NCBI GenBank assembly: GCA_050084515.1
Contig: CM114272.1
Span: 1,364,001-1,428,000 of the forward strand
DNA from: Blasia pusilla
Taxonomy: Eukaryota; Marchantiophyta; Marchantiopsida; Blasiales
Direction: 5' to 3'
Length of the DNA: 64,000 nt
Each line of letters begins with the position of its first letter. The stretch's first letter is position 1. The notes beneath the pieces were generated by a model, which saw nothing but the letters and a program-made list of their open reading frames with translations, was not told where the DNA came from and ran no database searches. The position numbers and the translations under genes were made by a program. Below are positions 45,730-58,639 of this stretch, in pieces.

Positions 45730-46790
45730 TGAGGTCTTCTTTTCTCTTCACGTATTAGTTTGGAGACGTTTAGCACTGTAATATCGCAAAGGCAAAAATG
45801 ACATAGGAATCCAGTCCGCTAGAGCAGCTCTGGATATCTGGGACTGGAGTTTGTTTGTCTTTCACGTTTTGGATTGGAGACGTTTACTACAATAATGTCG
45901 CAAGGGCTAAAAGATCACACATTGATGTACGCGGCTCAACGACACGGAGTTCCTCCTGCAATCACATGCTTTACCGAGCTAGATCGAGCCCACAGGAATC
46001 TAGCTCTGAGTTCCACCTTCGGATTTCTGGCACAGTCTGGATTTCTTCATTCTTCATGTTTTAGATTCGAGACGTTTACTATGATATCGTAAGAACTAGT
46101 AGATCATGCGATAATCTTGAAGGCTCGACGACAATTCTCAATCAACGCACTTGCTTTACCGAGCTAGATCGAGCACATAGAAACTCAGACTGAGTCGAGT
46201 AGAGTACCTATGGATATCTGCGACTGGGGTTCTTAATTTCCTCACGTTTTAGAAGAGAGATCTGTACAATAATCCGTCAAGATCTGACAGATGCATTGTA
46301 CGAAGCTAAACCGCACTTCTCCAGACAGAAACTCAGTTCTGTAGAGCACCCGGATTCATGGGACAGGCCGGGGTTTCTCCTTCCTTGAAATCCATGTATT
46401 GGATTAGGGACGTACGCTTACTTCAATGTCGCAAGAGTTAACAGATGCATTGCACGGGGCTAAACTGCAGTTTTCCTGCGATGCACTTACTTTACCAATC
46501 TAGATCCAGCAGGCAGAAATCCAGTCCGGTAGAGCACTTGGATTTCTGGGATTGGCGTTTCTTCTTTCTTCATTTTCGATTGGGGACGTACGTTTACTGC
46601 ATTGTCGCAAGAGCTAATAAAACTGCATAATATATAGATGCATTGCTCGTGGCGAAACGGCAACCGTCCTTTGCCATGTACTAATTAACTTTATTGAGCT
46701 ACATAGATCGAGCAGACAGAATATCAGCTCGGTAGAACACCTGGTCTGTAGTTGGGGGACAGGCCTGAGCTTTTCCTTTTCACCAACGTG
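45730..46790 (+). repeat. Diverged tandem array upstream of the 46.8 kb reading frame
   Basis: Six diverged units are marked by GAGACGTTTACTACAATATG-like sequence at about 45763, 45877, 46069, 46255, 46407 and 46582, each followed by GTCGCAAGAGCTAA and later by ACCGAGCTAGATCGAGCACA or CCGGTAGAGCACCTGG-like segments. Spacing varies between 114 and 192 bp. Confidence 0.8.
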
Positions 46791-46805
46791 CGCCATGATC
46801 ACTGA

Positions 46806-47336
46806 ATGTCTGTCCGTTACTGTTACCACTTCCATGCTGCACCATATGACCGTGACATTCGTGGTGGTGTGGTGTGCAGCGGCACAAGAGACGATGGCGC
46901 ACTAGCCATCCAATCCAAGATTGCATCTCTCCTTCTCGGACCCTCAGGCATGACGATGATGGTGTTTTCTTCCACGATAAGCGGCATCCTTCACAGGCCA
47001 TCGGACGCTACAGCACACAATGTCGATCTCGGCGGCCACTCGCAAGGAGAACCTGCACAAAAAGAGAAGGACAATGCGCCGGAATTGTACAGGTCCGATG
47101 CTTCCAACTTGACAATCACTTCAGAGGATTGTGAGGATAACACTGCGCTGAACTCAGACATCGAGCTCGAGGAATTGCAAATGTCGGCTGCCATCGAAGC
47201 TGAAGCTGAAGTTGCAGCAGCAGCAGCAGCAGCAGGAGCGACGACAGACTTGGAAGCTCCGAGCCAACAGGATCCGGTATGCATCGATGCCCTCCTTCCG
47301 TTTCTCAGACGAGGATCGCAAGAGTCCACCGACTAA
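46806..47336 (+). CDS. Hypothetical protein with acidic, Ala-rich C-terminus
   Basis: This is a 176-codon open frame after a repeat array. The N-terminal half has no recognised motif. The C-terminal half is acidic and low-complexity (NSDIELEELQ, then EAEAEVAAAAAAAGA), ending PFLRRGSQESTD. Composition changes from the AT-rich surroundings to a more balanced one, and the frame is clean, which argues mildly for coding. It may instead be a terminal exon of a longer gene, or a chance frame. No family was recognised. Confidence 0.33.
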   Translation: MSVRYCYHFHAAPYDRDIRGGVVCSGTRDDGALAIQSKIASLLLGPSGMTMMVFSSTISGILHRPSDATAHNVDLGGHSQGEPAQKEKDNAPELYRSDASNLTITSEDCEDNTALNSDIELEELQMSAAIEAEAEVAAAAAAAGATTDLEAPSQQDPVCIDALLPFLRRGSQESTD

Positions 47337-47399
47337 AATCAAATCTGTATAGAGCTTCTTTCGTATCTTCAATCTCTTGCGCGCATTTTTTCTCTTGAA

Positions 47400-49440
47400 A
47401 ATGGCTTCTCTGCATTTTCTTACACTATAGGAGTCATTAGAACCAAATCTGCATTTACCTTCTCACCTTTAAAGGTTACTGTACACTTTTCTAACACACC
47501 AGAAAAGAGATGAGAATCAAATCTGGATAGATCTTCATTAGGTTTGAATGGTATAACTTTTCCGCACGCTTGAGACGAGATTAGAATCTAATCTCGATAG
47601 AGTTCCGTATCTTGAGTGGGTAAATTTTTTTACTCAAGAGACTCATAAAGATTACAATAAAATCTAGATAGAGCTTCCTATCTTAGATGGGTTAGGTGGT
47701 TTTTTCTTTTTACGAACTCTCTCTTTAGACGGTGAAAAAACGTCCGAACTAGGAGGGGAGCACCATGAAAAAATATTGGACTAGGAAAGGTGACATATAA
47801 TATAGATATCTTAACTCTCATAATAATATTATAGATATCTTAACTACTAGCCCAAATTGATATATCCGCTTTATTATTAAATAAACCTCAAACGAAAGAG
47901 TTCAAGGGACGAAGATAAACTCTCTCCTTGGGCAGTGGGAGGGATTCATTCTTCATCCCCAACCTTCCATGGGGTCCTCTCTTTTGGTCATAGAGAGTTC
48001 CCTTCCAATTCCATAAGAAAAAGAGTGTTTTCTCTCCACTCTAATAGACCATAGGGTCCCTCAGTTTACATTCCTTTCCTTTCTAGTCCCATCCACCTCA
48101 TTCTTATTTTCTATCCACTATGTATAAACATATACTTTTTGAAAATGTTAAGTGAGATTTTGTCTTATGAAATTCTCTTAGCTAGAAAAATAAGACCGAA
48201 GTCTTTTACTTCATTTTCTCTTTTTAAGGAAACGAAAATATTTTAAATGAGTTTAATGGATGGAATGCACAAACATATTTTAAATGAGTTTTTAATAAGA
48301 AGATTTTATAAATTTATAAACTTAGGCTTAATGAAGAAATGTCTTGGATTTAATTTGAAGTAGACTAGTTTAGGAATTTGGGAGAAAACACATGATATCA
48401 CTTTAAAAAATCGTATTCTTAAACCCCCGGCAATATGTATTATTATTTGTAAAGTCCTTGCCTATGGGTAGGCAATTGAAAACTCAAAGATTGTTGCCCC
48501 ATATTTCGACACATTTGGATCTATTAGGGCCACTCACTCCCGGAGTTGGGAGGCCCTCGGAGTCGTGGCAACGGCGAATGCCCGTTTGAAGAAACGGGTA
48601 CCTCTACACGGCTCCCGTTTCTGGGAACGACAATTTTTAGGGACATCCGAAAGAGATTTTTGTCCTCTTTGGGACTACCAATTTTTAAATCCTTGTTTAA
48701 AAAAGTTATTATTATTATTCAATAAAGTCCACTCGTGTGGACTACACGGGAATTTCCTCCATCCCCGTATTTGTTCCCCGTCGGCCCTATTGCCTCCACT
48801 ATGTTAGCCTAACTACAATTACAATAAATTAGTGGATGCACATGATAATTTAAATTATTAATTGATAACGTAAAAATTAAACTAATGACTTAACTAACCT
48901 CCAAAATCGTTAAATAACTTTTTAAAACAATATTGAATGATCATATTAGGAGAGAATGACTTGTTGAGAGAACAAGCGATCTTTATGGCCAAATCTTAGT
49001 AGGAGTGATTTAAAAATAGAAGGACAGCCTACGATATCAACATAAACAATAATAGTTTAGTAATCTATATTATTTGAGGAACTTTTCTTAAATAATACGG
49101 GTTCTTGAGATTTTAAAGTAAAAACATCCTAGAGTTTTCAATGACAGTTTTCAATGACATATGAACTAATAATAGGTTTTTCATGAATTATCTTAGTATG
49201 ATAGTATGTTTAGCATTTAATTAATCGTTCCTTTGAGCTTTTGTACACATGAAGACTTTAAAAAAAGCCTACGTGTTACCTTAGGAGGGTTACCTGATCC
49301 TCTTTTAATAATATAGCCTCAGAACTAATCCTTGTATATACTATTTAGTCCCTTACGGGGGCCTAAGTAGTATATCTTAAACATTATGTACATGGACGAT
49401 GGTCCATGTACTGTGGGCAGGAGTAGGGTTCAGAATCCCC
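47400..49440. other. AT-rich spacer, nothing supported
   Basis: Short degenerate repeats of the form ATCTGGATAGAGCTTC occur at 47340-47700. No gene was recognised. Confidence 0.5.
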
Positions 49441-49473
49441 GTCCTAGTTACCTCGTGTCTCACTGCGAGCGAT

Positions 49474-50165
49474 GGGATTCAGGGATTTCTCTGGCGAGCG
49501 CAGAGAGTTGGTTGGCGATCCCCTAATGCTACACAGCCTTCGAAACGGTGACTTTCCTTGAAAAAGGAAGTCAGGGATTTCGCTGTTGAGCAGTTGGAGT
49601 CAGGGGTTTCTCCGGTAAGCGCAGATGGTTGGTTTGCGATTCCCTGATGCCATAGAGCCGAGAGAAATGATGACGTTTCCTGAAAAAGAAAGTCAGGAAT
49701 TTCGCTATGGAGCAATGGGAGTGAAAAATTTCTCCGGTTACCGCACAGAGTTCCTTGTTGATTCCCAGATGCCATACTGTGGTGCGAAACGGTAACTCCT
49801 TCTAAAAGGAAATTATATCTTTCCTTTTCGATGGAAAGAGCACTAGAGCGACTTGATAATTTTATGGACTTACCTCTGTCAACTCCCCGATGCTACACAG
49901 TGGGGAGAAACGGTGCTGCATCTTAGAAAGAAAGCCTGCGATTCCGCTGTTCATCTAGCGTAGTATAGCTACTTGACGATTCTAGGGACTAATGAAACAG
50001 TGTTCTTTGTGGATTCCCTGATGCTCTACCCTGGCGAGAAACAGTGACCACTCTTGAAAAAAGAAGTCAGGGATTTCGCTGTTGATCATTCAAACTAGAG
50101 CCACTCGGTGATTCCCTGAAGCCATACAGCGCCCAGAAACCGTCACTTTACCTGGAAAAATGAAC
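49474..50165 (+). repeat. Tandem array with a 121-bp period
   Basis: Six units are marked by (T)GATGC(T/C)A(T/C)AC near 49525, 49646, 49768, 49889, 50020 and 50118, each followed by GAAACGGTGAC, then CTTGAAAAAGGAAGTCAGGG and TTTCGCTGTTGAGCAG. Spacing is 121, 122, 121, 131 and 98 bp. The 98-codon minus-strand frame is a by-product of the repeat. Confidence 0.9.
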
Positions 50166-53100
50166 TCTACGACTTGCGCGTGCTATCGCAGCAGACGCAA
50201 GTCGTTCAGTGGCTACAAATCGTTATCTTTTTCTGAAAAGGGAACACTACAACTTGCGAGTGCTTCCATATTAAGCCTTCCCATGTCGGTTTCCACGTTC
50301 ATGAGCCTTCAATCAATCAGAGCACTGGAACTGAAATCCCAGCACTAGAAAATCACCACGCCAAAATGAAGACGAGGATTTGAACTCGCAGCACTAAGGA
50401 CATGAGGATTGAACCCCGCATTTTCGTTTACCACCAGATTAAGTGCCTACCTAGGTCTGACAAGTATCGGGTGTGCGTCCCAGCTTGTCTCGATAGAAGT
50501 AGTATGCCATTGAATAAAGCGATGTTGCTGACCGCAGGACGGAAGACTTAGAGAACTGTATCTAGCACTTATCATTAGCTCACTCTTGCCATCGGGGCTG
50601 AAAAGAAGGCTGTACTTGAATCTTGACCAATGACATGATTGCTCTTCGTCGGTCTCAAAATGAGGACGAGCATCAATCAGTCAATGAGAGCACTGTGACT
50701 ACACATCCTCTGCAATTGAACTACAATCCGAGCACTAGAGAATGACGTCGCAAAAGGATCCCTTTCGACTACGGAAATCTGGGACGAGGATTTAACCTCG
50801 CAGCAATGAAAAACTGAGGATTTGACCTCACGTTGTGGTCTGTTGACCGTAGGCTCCCATAAGCTGGAAGATGTAGAGGATTGAAGGAAGAAGCACAGAT
50901 CTCTAGCTCAAGGCTGCAATTGAGTCTCGATCAATGTCATGATAGTTCCTCTCTGACTTAAACCGTAGACGAACATCGATCAGGTAGTGAGAACGCTGGA
51001 ACTAAAACCTCTATTTTCGGAGCGAAGCACGGATCGCCTTTGAATCGACTAATCATCTGAGCATCAGGTTTCAAGAACAGATGCAGTGTCCTTGTTTCAA
51101 GGTCTCGTCAGCATGTATTTGTCCCTCGTTAGGATCGCAAACATTAGTGTAAAGAATTCTAAAGCTACGAGAAAGCGTTTGAGCTTTCACCTTTGTGGTG
51201 CATAGACAAAAGATTATGGCACGTACAAAGTAAGTGAAACGGGCCGGCTCCTCTCATCGCAGCTAGTCCGTGAATTCTCCTAAGATTACACACAAGATTT
51301 TCTTGAATCGGAATATCCTTGTTTCTATTCCTGTGCCAGTGTGAGACTGCCTATGGTGATTACCGCATAAATCTTTCAACTTTTCCTGACTACCGATGAA
51401 AGACTTTTAGAATAAATAATGTTTCCCATTCCCCTAGACCTTTCAACCTCAAGACTTTCTCTCCTGGTCCAGTATTCCAGTCAGGAAAATTATCCTCACT
51501 CCTGAAATCTAAACAGCCTTTTCTACAGTGTTATGTGAACTATGAGCAAACGTTCTGTGATTTCAGTCTCCTACGCTCGATAAAATATACGGGCAAAAGC
51601 TACAAGCTATCTACAATATCCTCAGGTCGCATGAACCTCCTTTGCTCGATAGAAAGTACGGGCCAAAGCTACAAGCTATCTGCAAGATCCTCAGGTAGCA
51701 TGAACCATGGGATCGTTCAACGTCTGGACTCAAAGTTGGATATAAAAAAGAGTTAGGCTTGAATTTCGTATGTAGGGAGTGTGAAATCAATAGTACTCCT
51801 GGACTTCTAATGTTGGTTATCCAGAAGAAATGAAACGAGATTAGGTTATTAATTGGCTCGTCTTAGGTCCTGCAGATTCGCGATACTAGATGATTTGAAT
51901 CACTTGTGCAGTGTGGATCCAACAGAACAAACTGTTCAACGAATATGAAGATTTTGTGCCGATAAGAGCGGAGTTTCTTAGGCACTCTTCCTGACTCAGA
52001 GTTGCAGTTGCAGCCCCTCGCCGTCTTCTGGTAGAATACCATACGCAAAAGCTCGGTCAAAGTGTGGTGAGTTAGAGCTACGAACATTTCGTGTCGCCAT
52101 AGACCAGAGAACATCTGCAAGAAGTCAACTGTCGAAAAAACTTGGAACTTTGTCAGCAAGGGTTCCCAACTTACGGCTAGATTTTCGAATGTGCAACACT
52201 GGACATTTCGAACTCGCTTGCTCGTAGTCTACACTCGTGAAATTCATGTCCCTAGTACAATCTTCGCGCTTTCTGGTGTCAAATCAGTGTCCTGAGCGTG
52301 GATCAGGATTCTTCTTCTTAAATTAAACTCCGTTTTGTTGCCACCCAAGGGGCGTAGGTTCAGAATCCAAATCATCTTCCCTAATTTCTTCCCATTCCTG
52401 CAGCTGTAATCATTTAACTTCATGCAGAAGCTCTAGTGTTCTATAAGAAGCATCATTCAAACGCTCATAATGCTTCAGTATTACTGGTGATGGGTAGGAG
52501 AAAAATGAAGGTAATTAGGAAGGAAAGACTTTCAATTACAGTATGAATGCCTCTTGAGCGGCTGTGGATAGATACGAGAGGTAGTGAGGATGCAACATGC
52601 AGTGGATAATTCTTCTAAATACTGAGATTCCCTTCAATCCAAAAAATGACTTGAGATTTTCCAAGTTTACGCTCTAAATCTACCAACTCTAGGACTTCGG
52701 AATTCGAAAGATCTCAAGCTAACTGGTACAAGGCACTGTTTTGCAAATGTGCGAATCTCCATAGTTGGGCCATAATTACAATGCAAACGAATTTTAGAGT
52801 GATGGGCTGGAACCTCTCTTTTGTTGCCATTGCACATTTTTCTTCTTATAGTAGTTGTGTTTTACAATCTATTTTATTCTTGGAAAGTGTATTTTTATTT
52901 TGCATGCTTTTTTCCTTTTCACACCTGGCCAACGAGATTGTTCACCTTCCCAATTTTGAGCAATAGGATTGTTTAAGATTGATTTAGAATTGTATTTGAA
53001 AATTAAAGATAAGAGGTAATATAAGTATGTGCATAGCATGGGTTTATATTAATAATTACACAATTCCATTTTGTGTATTGATTGTCATTAGTATTATCTT

Positions 53101-55341
53101 TTTTGATTCAAGTACAATATCACTTTTGGGGGGGAAATGAATCAAGGATTCTTTCATGAACACCCATCATTCATATATTAGATTCAAGATCCTAAAAATA
53201 AATCTTTAATGTATAGAAAAATCAGGTTATAGTTTATTTTCTTTGTATATTTTTATTTTGATATCATCACAATATCTAAACATTATCTTACAACTCTTTC
53301 ATTTTACTACTCGCTTCTTATATTATACCTATATACATGTCCTCTTGTCTTCTTCCCTTCATTGGGGTGTGAAATAATAAATTGCTCCATGGCTTTTCAT
53401 ATATTTCATTAAATATTAGTTTTCACTTACATCTACTAAAGCTTGGTTGATGTAGGAGAGAAAGATTTGTGGGGATAAGGCTTTTTGCTAGGTAAAACTT
53501 CACTTAGCTTCCATATCTCTTGTGCTTTCATTCACATATCATCCATATCCATGGTGGTTAGGTATTGATTGTATCACATAAATATTTATATTTTTGTAGA
53601 AAGTAATATAAGAAATATAGTCATAACATACCATTACTCTTCCATGAACAAAAGATACAACTAAGAGTGGTCGCCTTGCACAAGTAGAGGTTTAAAGGCA
53701 ACATGGATGTTCCACTTCACAGTTCTACTTGCTTGGCCATATCCATAATCTTTCTTGTTGCCTTTTGGGTTGTGATAATTATTAAGATATTGGGCACCAC
53801 AATCTCTATAAGATTGTGGCTAATCTTTGTCAACGTTCGCAATACATGGAGATTGAATTATTGGATGAATCTTTGGACCAAATAAGTGATGGAGTATTTT
53901 AGTGAAAATAATATGATATCATCAACATTATACCTGAACTCAAAATTCTGAGATCATTTCTAGCATCATAGTAAATATGTATTTACTCTCTCAATTTTTA
54001 TTCTAAAATATTTTGAACAAGCTAAGAAAAGGAAAGGAAAGACCTCAATGAATCTTAATTGTAGCTTCAAAACTTTACATATCATAAGGTCCTTATTCAA
54101 TCTATGGTCAACGCATTCTTTTAAGTGAACATGAAGTTATAGAATCTATTCTACATGTTTCGATCCACTAATGAATGTCTAACAAGAAGGGCAATTGATA
54201 TGTCAAGCCATAGAATATACTCATCTAACTTTTTGTATAATATATTATAGATTATTAAAAAAAGAAAGATATTACATACTTTCATTCATTCTACAATAAG
54301 ATTATATGGCCATTTTATCTTGAAATCTCATATAAATGTCCCTTTTTTTCATGTTCCATGAGCTTTTTCCATGGATTTGTAAAAATATTTCTTCCTTAGT
54401 TCTTCTTGGTGAGCAATATACCATAATAAGTAATTGTATCAAGTCATAGGTACTACTTATACTTTTTTAATCCATCAATTCCTCTAACCCATTCAAGGGG
54501 AAAATCTACTCCAATATAATCATACTGTTAAACAAAAGTATATATGTCACTACGAGACAAAATAGTTAACAAAAATACCTCAAAGCTCCATTTAGAGTTC
54601 GAGTGATATACACATAGGTTGTAAGTCACGATAAGATGCAACTTTGGCACTCCCTCCCAGATCTATGAATCCCTCATTTTAAGACTCAACTCCATTTTGT
54701 TTTGTTATTGTATGTAGCAACGGCATATTGTCTTGTATCCTCTAGTGGCATTCCAAGTTAATCATCTCAACAGTAATTGTTCAAAAAAATTCATATCAAA
54801 CCATAGTTATTGTTTGTATTATTGTAAACAATCATTCCCATAGCTCCTTCTAATTGAACATTTCTCTAAATGTGCCTTTTTTTTTTCACCCATGCTATTT
54901 GTTATATACCCATCTTATTACCATTTTTAATTTTTTCATCCATGATATTTTTTATATATCCATCTTATTACCATTTTTGTTTTTTTCACTTATTCTATTG
55001 TGACATTGTTCATTCATCTTAATAATCTTTGCCAATGTATGCAAGCATTGTCTCTTTTTCCACTTCCTCTCTATGAATAGTTCAATGATAGTTCTAGTCT
55101 CTTATATGCATTTTCTTCTAGGCTTACATATGTCTCTTTCCAAATGATTGTATTTGTTGAGATCCATTCATTATGAAGGGAATTGGCTCAAGCTTCTAGA
55201 ATAAATTCCTTTTGCAAGTATGAGTCTTGATATTGTATTAAAGGATAACCTTTTCCTTTCTTTAAGATGCAATTATTTCTTTCTTTATATCTATAATCCA
55301 ATAAGAATCCCAAGATGGATTTACTTGCTTTTAATTTGTAG
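50166..55341. other. Spacer upstream of the anion-channel gene
   Basis: No exon could be assigned with confidence. A 70-bp tandem duplication lies at about 51567-51706 (GCTCGAT at 51574 and 51644, with TACAAGCTATCT and ATCCTCAGGT in both). From about 52.9 kb on the stretch is strongly AT-rich. The N-terminal exon(s) of the SLAC1-like gene may lie here. Confidence 0.5.
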
Positions 55342-58257
55342 GATAAGGGAAGAGGAGATAATCTATGGCCATTTCTTCTTCGGTTTCCAATTACTATATT
55401 TGGAGCGCCAATGGGAGTTGGAAGTCATGCGATTATGTGGCGAATGCTTGCAAGTATTTCTTCCATGCATTATTTGCATATACCACATACAATTGGGATC
55501 ATATGGTGGATCCTATGCCTTATCATAGTTGTGGTGGCATCTACTCTCTACATCCTCAAGTTGATATTTTGGCCTAAGGTGTGACAACTTAATTCCTTCG
55601 CTTTTGAAATGAAAAACCTCTCATGAACTACAAATCGTCATCTATTGAATAGATTATGAAGCTTAATATGGCAAAAATTCTAATATGTATTGGCTTTTTC
55701 TTTGAATATTCAGGCTGTTTATTTGGAGCTTCGTCATCCAGTGCGATCAAACTATTTTGTTACTCCTTTCATTGTTGGATTAATCTTGGTCTTGGGGGTT
55801 CCAAGCTTTTTAATAGGGGTAGGGGATGGTCCTTCACACCTTGCTAAAGTTCATGTCTATGAACCATTCATATTCTCAGGTATATTCTCAATTTTGAAAC
55901 TCCTAATATCACAGTAAAATAGCCTCGGAGTGTATAAAATTTTACATGAGTAAGAGTGGTCACCATAAATTGTAAAATTTTTTGCAATGTCATATTCACG
56001 ATTGTGTATGCAAACATTGTAATCCAAGGTCCGTGATTTATTCCTACATGCATTGTCCAAGTCCTAGGCCAATGGCATATAATTCATTTTGCACAACCCT
56101 TCATAAATTCCAACATTTTGTAGGGATATTGAGTACTACTTTACTAGAGGCTTGAGAGGAAAACTTTAAATTTAGAGGTGTATTAAGTGTTGGGTCTTGT
56201 TAGAGGATGTAGTATTATTTCATGATAATTCTGGTTAGATTCCATCACATGATCATTATCTCTAGATAAGTCAATATATTTTCCACAAACCCAAGATCAG
56301 TATTGCTAGTTTTTATAGGATTAAAATAGTCAACGATGTCAAAATTTACTTAGTTCCTTATAGAATTCTCTAAATCAAGTCCCATGGATCAAATGCACAA
56401 CTACTTATAATATATTGGAGGGATCTTAGAATTTCCTCTTCTCCTGATTTTCATGGTACAATAATTCTTGGATCACAAAAAATATTCATAGGGGCCTAAT
56501 GACACAAAAGTCTTAAGATCTTAATAAATATTGTATTCCTAGACTAACTTTCTAACTTTATTGTTTTTCAAATATGTGCAGCTCCTTTATTTACTTTTGA
56601 GATCTATATATATGGTCATTGGTTTTTTAGCAAAGGAGGGAAGTTGAGCAAAATTGGGAATCCCACAACACAATTGGCTGTAGTTGGTAACTTCATGAGT
56701 GCAATTGCATTTGCCTTGGCAAGTTGGAAAGAAATTGCTCTCTTTTTTGTCTCTGTTGGGTAAGCTCACTTTATAAGTTCATAATTCCTTCATTAAATAT
56801 GTAATCGTGGTTTAATATTTGATAATTTTTCCTTACTTGTTCCTCCTCAACAATCTATCTCTCAGTTTAAACATGAAGAATTAGGTTTACATTTGTCAAT
56901 TTTTTGTTTTCATCCACTATAGTGGTCAAAATTATTAATGTAACTCTTAGAGAGGTGTTTGATTTGCTGTTTTGGGACAACATATGGTTGTATTTTTGTA
57001 GGAATCATAAGTCTGTGTTGCTTTCTTAATGGAGTTTTTAAATCTCCCCTTTCAAAATTGATTTTTATTTCCTCTTGTGGCAGTTTCTTACAACAATTAG
57101 TGGTTTTCATAAGTATTTATTTGAGAACAACTTCCGAGATCGTCATTGTTCCGCCTCTTCGTCCATCATATTTTTTGTGCATAGCACCTCCAAGTATTGC
57201 AGCCATTGCATGGACTACTATCAATGATAATAAGGTTGATAATCTATCTACAATATTCACTTTCATGGCCGCCTTCATTTATATCATAATGGTAAGTTTA
57301 TTTATTACAAATTTGGAGGGATACTTTTTTATTTTGTTGCAGTTTGTGCTAGACTCGTAGGATTCCCATTTTTCCCTTTGTATGAGTTATTTTCTCATTC
57401 TTCTATTCATTATTCGTTATGCTTTCTTGTCCTTTGAATAGATATCCCCAATAATTAGAAATATTTATATTTCATGATGGAATTTAATTATAGAGTATCT
57501 TGTTTTAAATTTTACAGATTTCACGGATAAAAGTTTTGCTCTCGGGAGTGAGGTTCGATTCCTTCCCTCTTTATATTTTGAGTTTTTTTCCAAAATAGTC
57601 TACAAGCTAATGGAAATTTAACAAGATCTTGGAATAATATAAATATAGTTTCTGCAAATAGTCGAGGAATTTGCAATGGAGGCCCATTCGAGAAATGATC
57701 ATTGTCCAATATGATACTTTAGAACAATATTTTTGCAATAGCTCCCCTCTACTATGTGTGGTTGGAAAATTTTGAATCGAAGTTGGGCAAAAGTTAGAAT
57801 TATATGATACCACAAAAATATACATATCCTCATGCAAAATAATGCAAAAGAAGAAAAGGAAACGTATTGAAGAACCTTCATTCCAAGGGGTGATGTTGGG
57901 AAAGGAATTCAAATCATTTCCCCTTGATATATAGATTATTTGAATGAATTCTTGTCATTTATATCATAAAACTAATAAAATTCCCCTTTCTCTTACAGGT
58001 TTTCTTTGTCATGGTGGGCTTTTGTCTTTCCGACTGCAGCTTTAACCATGGCCATGATGACTTATTCAAATGGAAGAGAAGGACTTAGTTATCATTGGAT
58101 ACCTGAGACAATAAGCTTGTGTTTAGGGATTGTTTCAACGTCTGCTCTCATAGGAGTTCTTACAATGACCATTTTTGAGATTACAGTTGGTAGATTATTT
58201 GTAAATGATAGTGTTATAATGAGTGCCATCCCTCCCCAAATTTTCTTATCAACATAG
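55342..58257 (+). CDS. SLAC1/SLAH-type S-type anion channel, six exons, 5' end not resolved
   Basis: Exons are 55342-55578, 55714-55879, 56582-56759, 57084-57291, 57518-57552 and 57999-58257. All have GT...AG borders and matching phases, and join to 360 residues plus stop. Family landmarks appear in order: LWPFLLRFPITIFG (start of the TehA-like domain), the HPVRSNYFVTPFIVGLILVL motif, EIYIYGHWFFSKGGKLSKIG, NPTTQLAVVGNF, APPSIAAIAWTTI, and SLSWWAFVFPTAAL near the C-terminus. About ten hydrophobic segments are present. SLAC1-type channels release nitrate, chloride or malate at the plasma membrane and, in guard cells, close stomata under kinase control. The usual N-terminal cytosolic tail with a start codon is missing and must lie on an upstream exon. 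Exon 5 is only 35 bases, and its donor is the weak GTTCGA. No stops were seen. Confidence 0.9.
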
Positions 58258-58299
58258 AAAATTTGAGCATTATTGAAAGAAAGGTACTAGTGGATGTAT

Positions 58300-58639
58300 T
58301 GGTGTTTGTGTTTAACTTATGCAAATAAAAAAATTGATATGAATAATGTAAATCAACAACCAAAAAGAATCATCATAACTTCTTAATGTAATCTTAAAGG
58401 GAAATAGTAATGGAGAAAATATTTATATCAAAGCTCATGATGTACATCTTCAAGGAGACATGGTCATGTATGACCGTTTCAACTACATTAAGAAAATTCA
58501 AAGTCTCAAAATTAACTTGCAATACTCTAAATTGTCTAATGAAATATTAAATACATGAGAAAGGAATATGAGGTGTCCTACCTTTTTTGATACCAAGATC
58601 CATGCAACATTTTTTGGGTGATCCGAAAGGAGTATGACT
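58300..58639. other. 3' flank of the channel gene
   Basis: AT-rich stretch, probably 3' UTR and spacer. Nothing else was recognised. Confidence 0.5.

Noticed and set aside
49479-49775. Minus-strand frame of 98 codons
   Set aside because: It follows the 121-bp tandem unit and repeats itself with that period.
53703-53885. Hydrophobic 60-codon frame as an N-terminal exon of the SLAC1-like gene
   Set aside because: There is no suitable donor in phase and no resemblance to the family; hydrophobic chance frames are common in AT-rich DNA.
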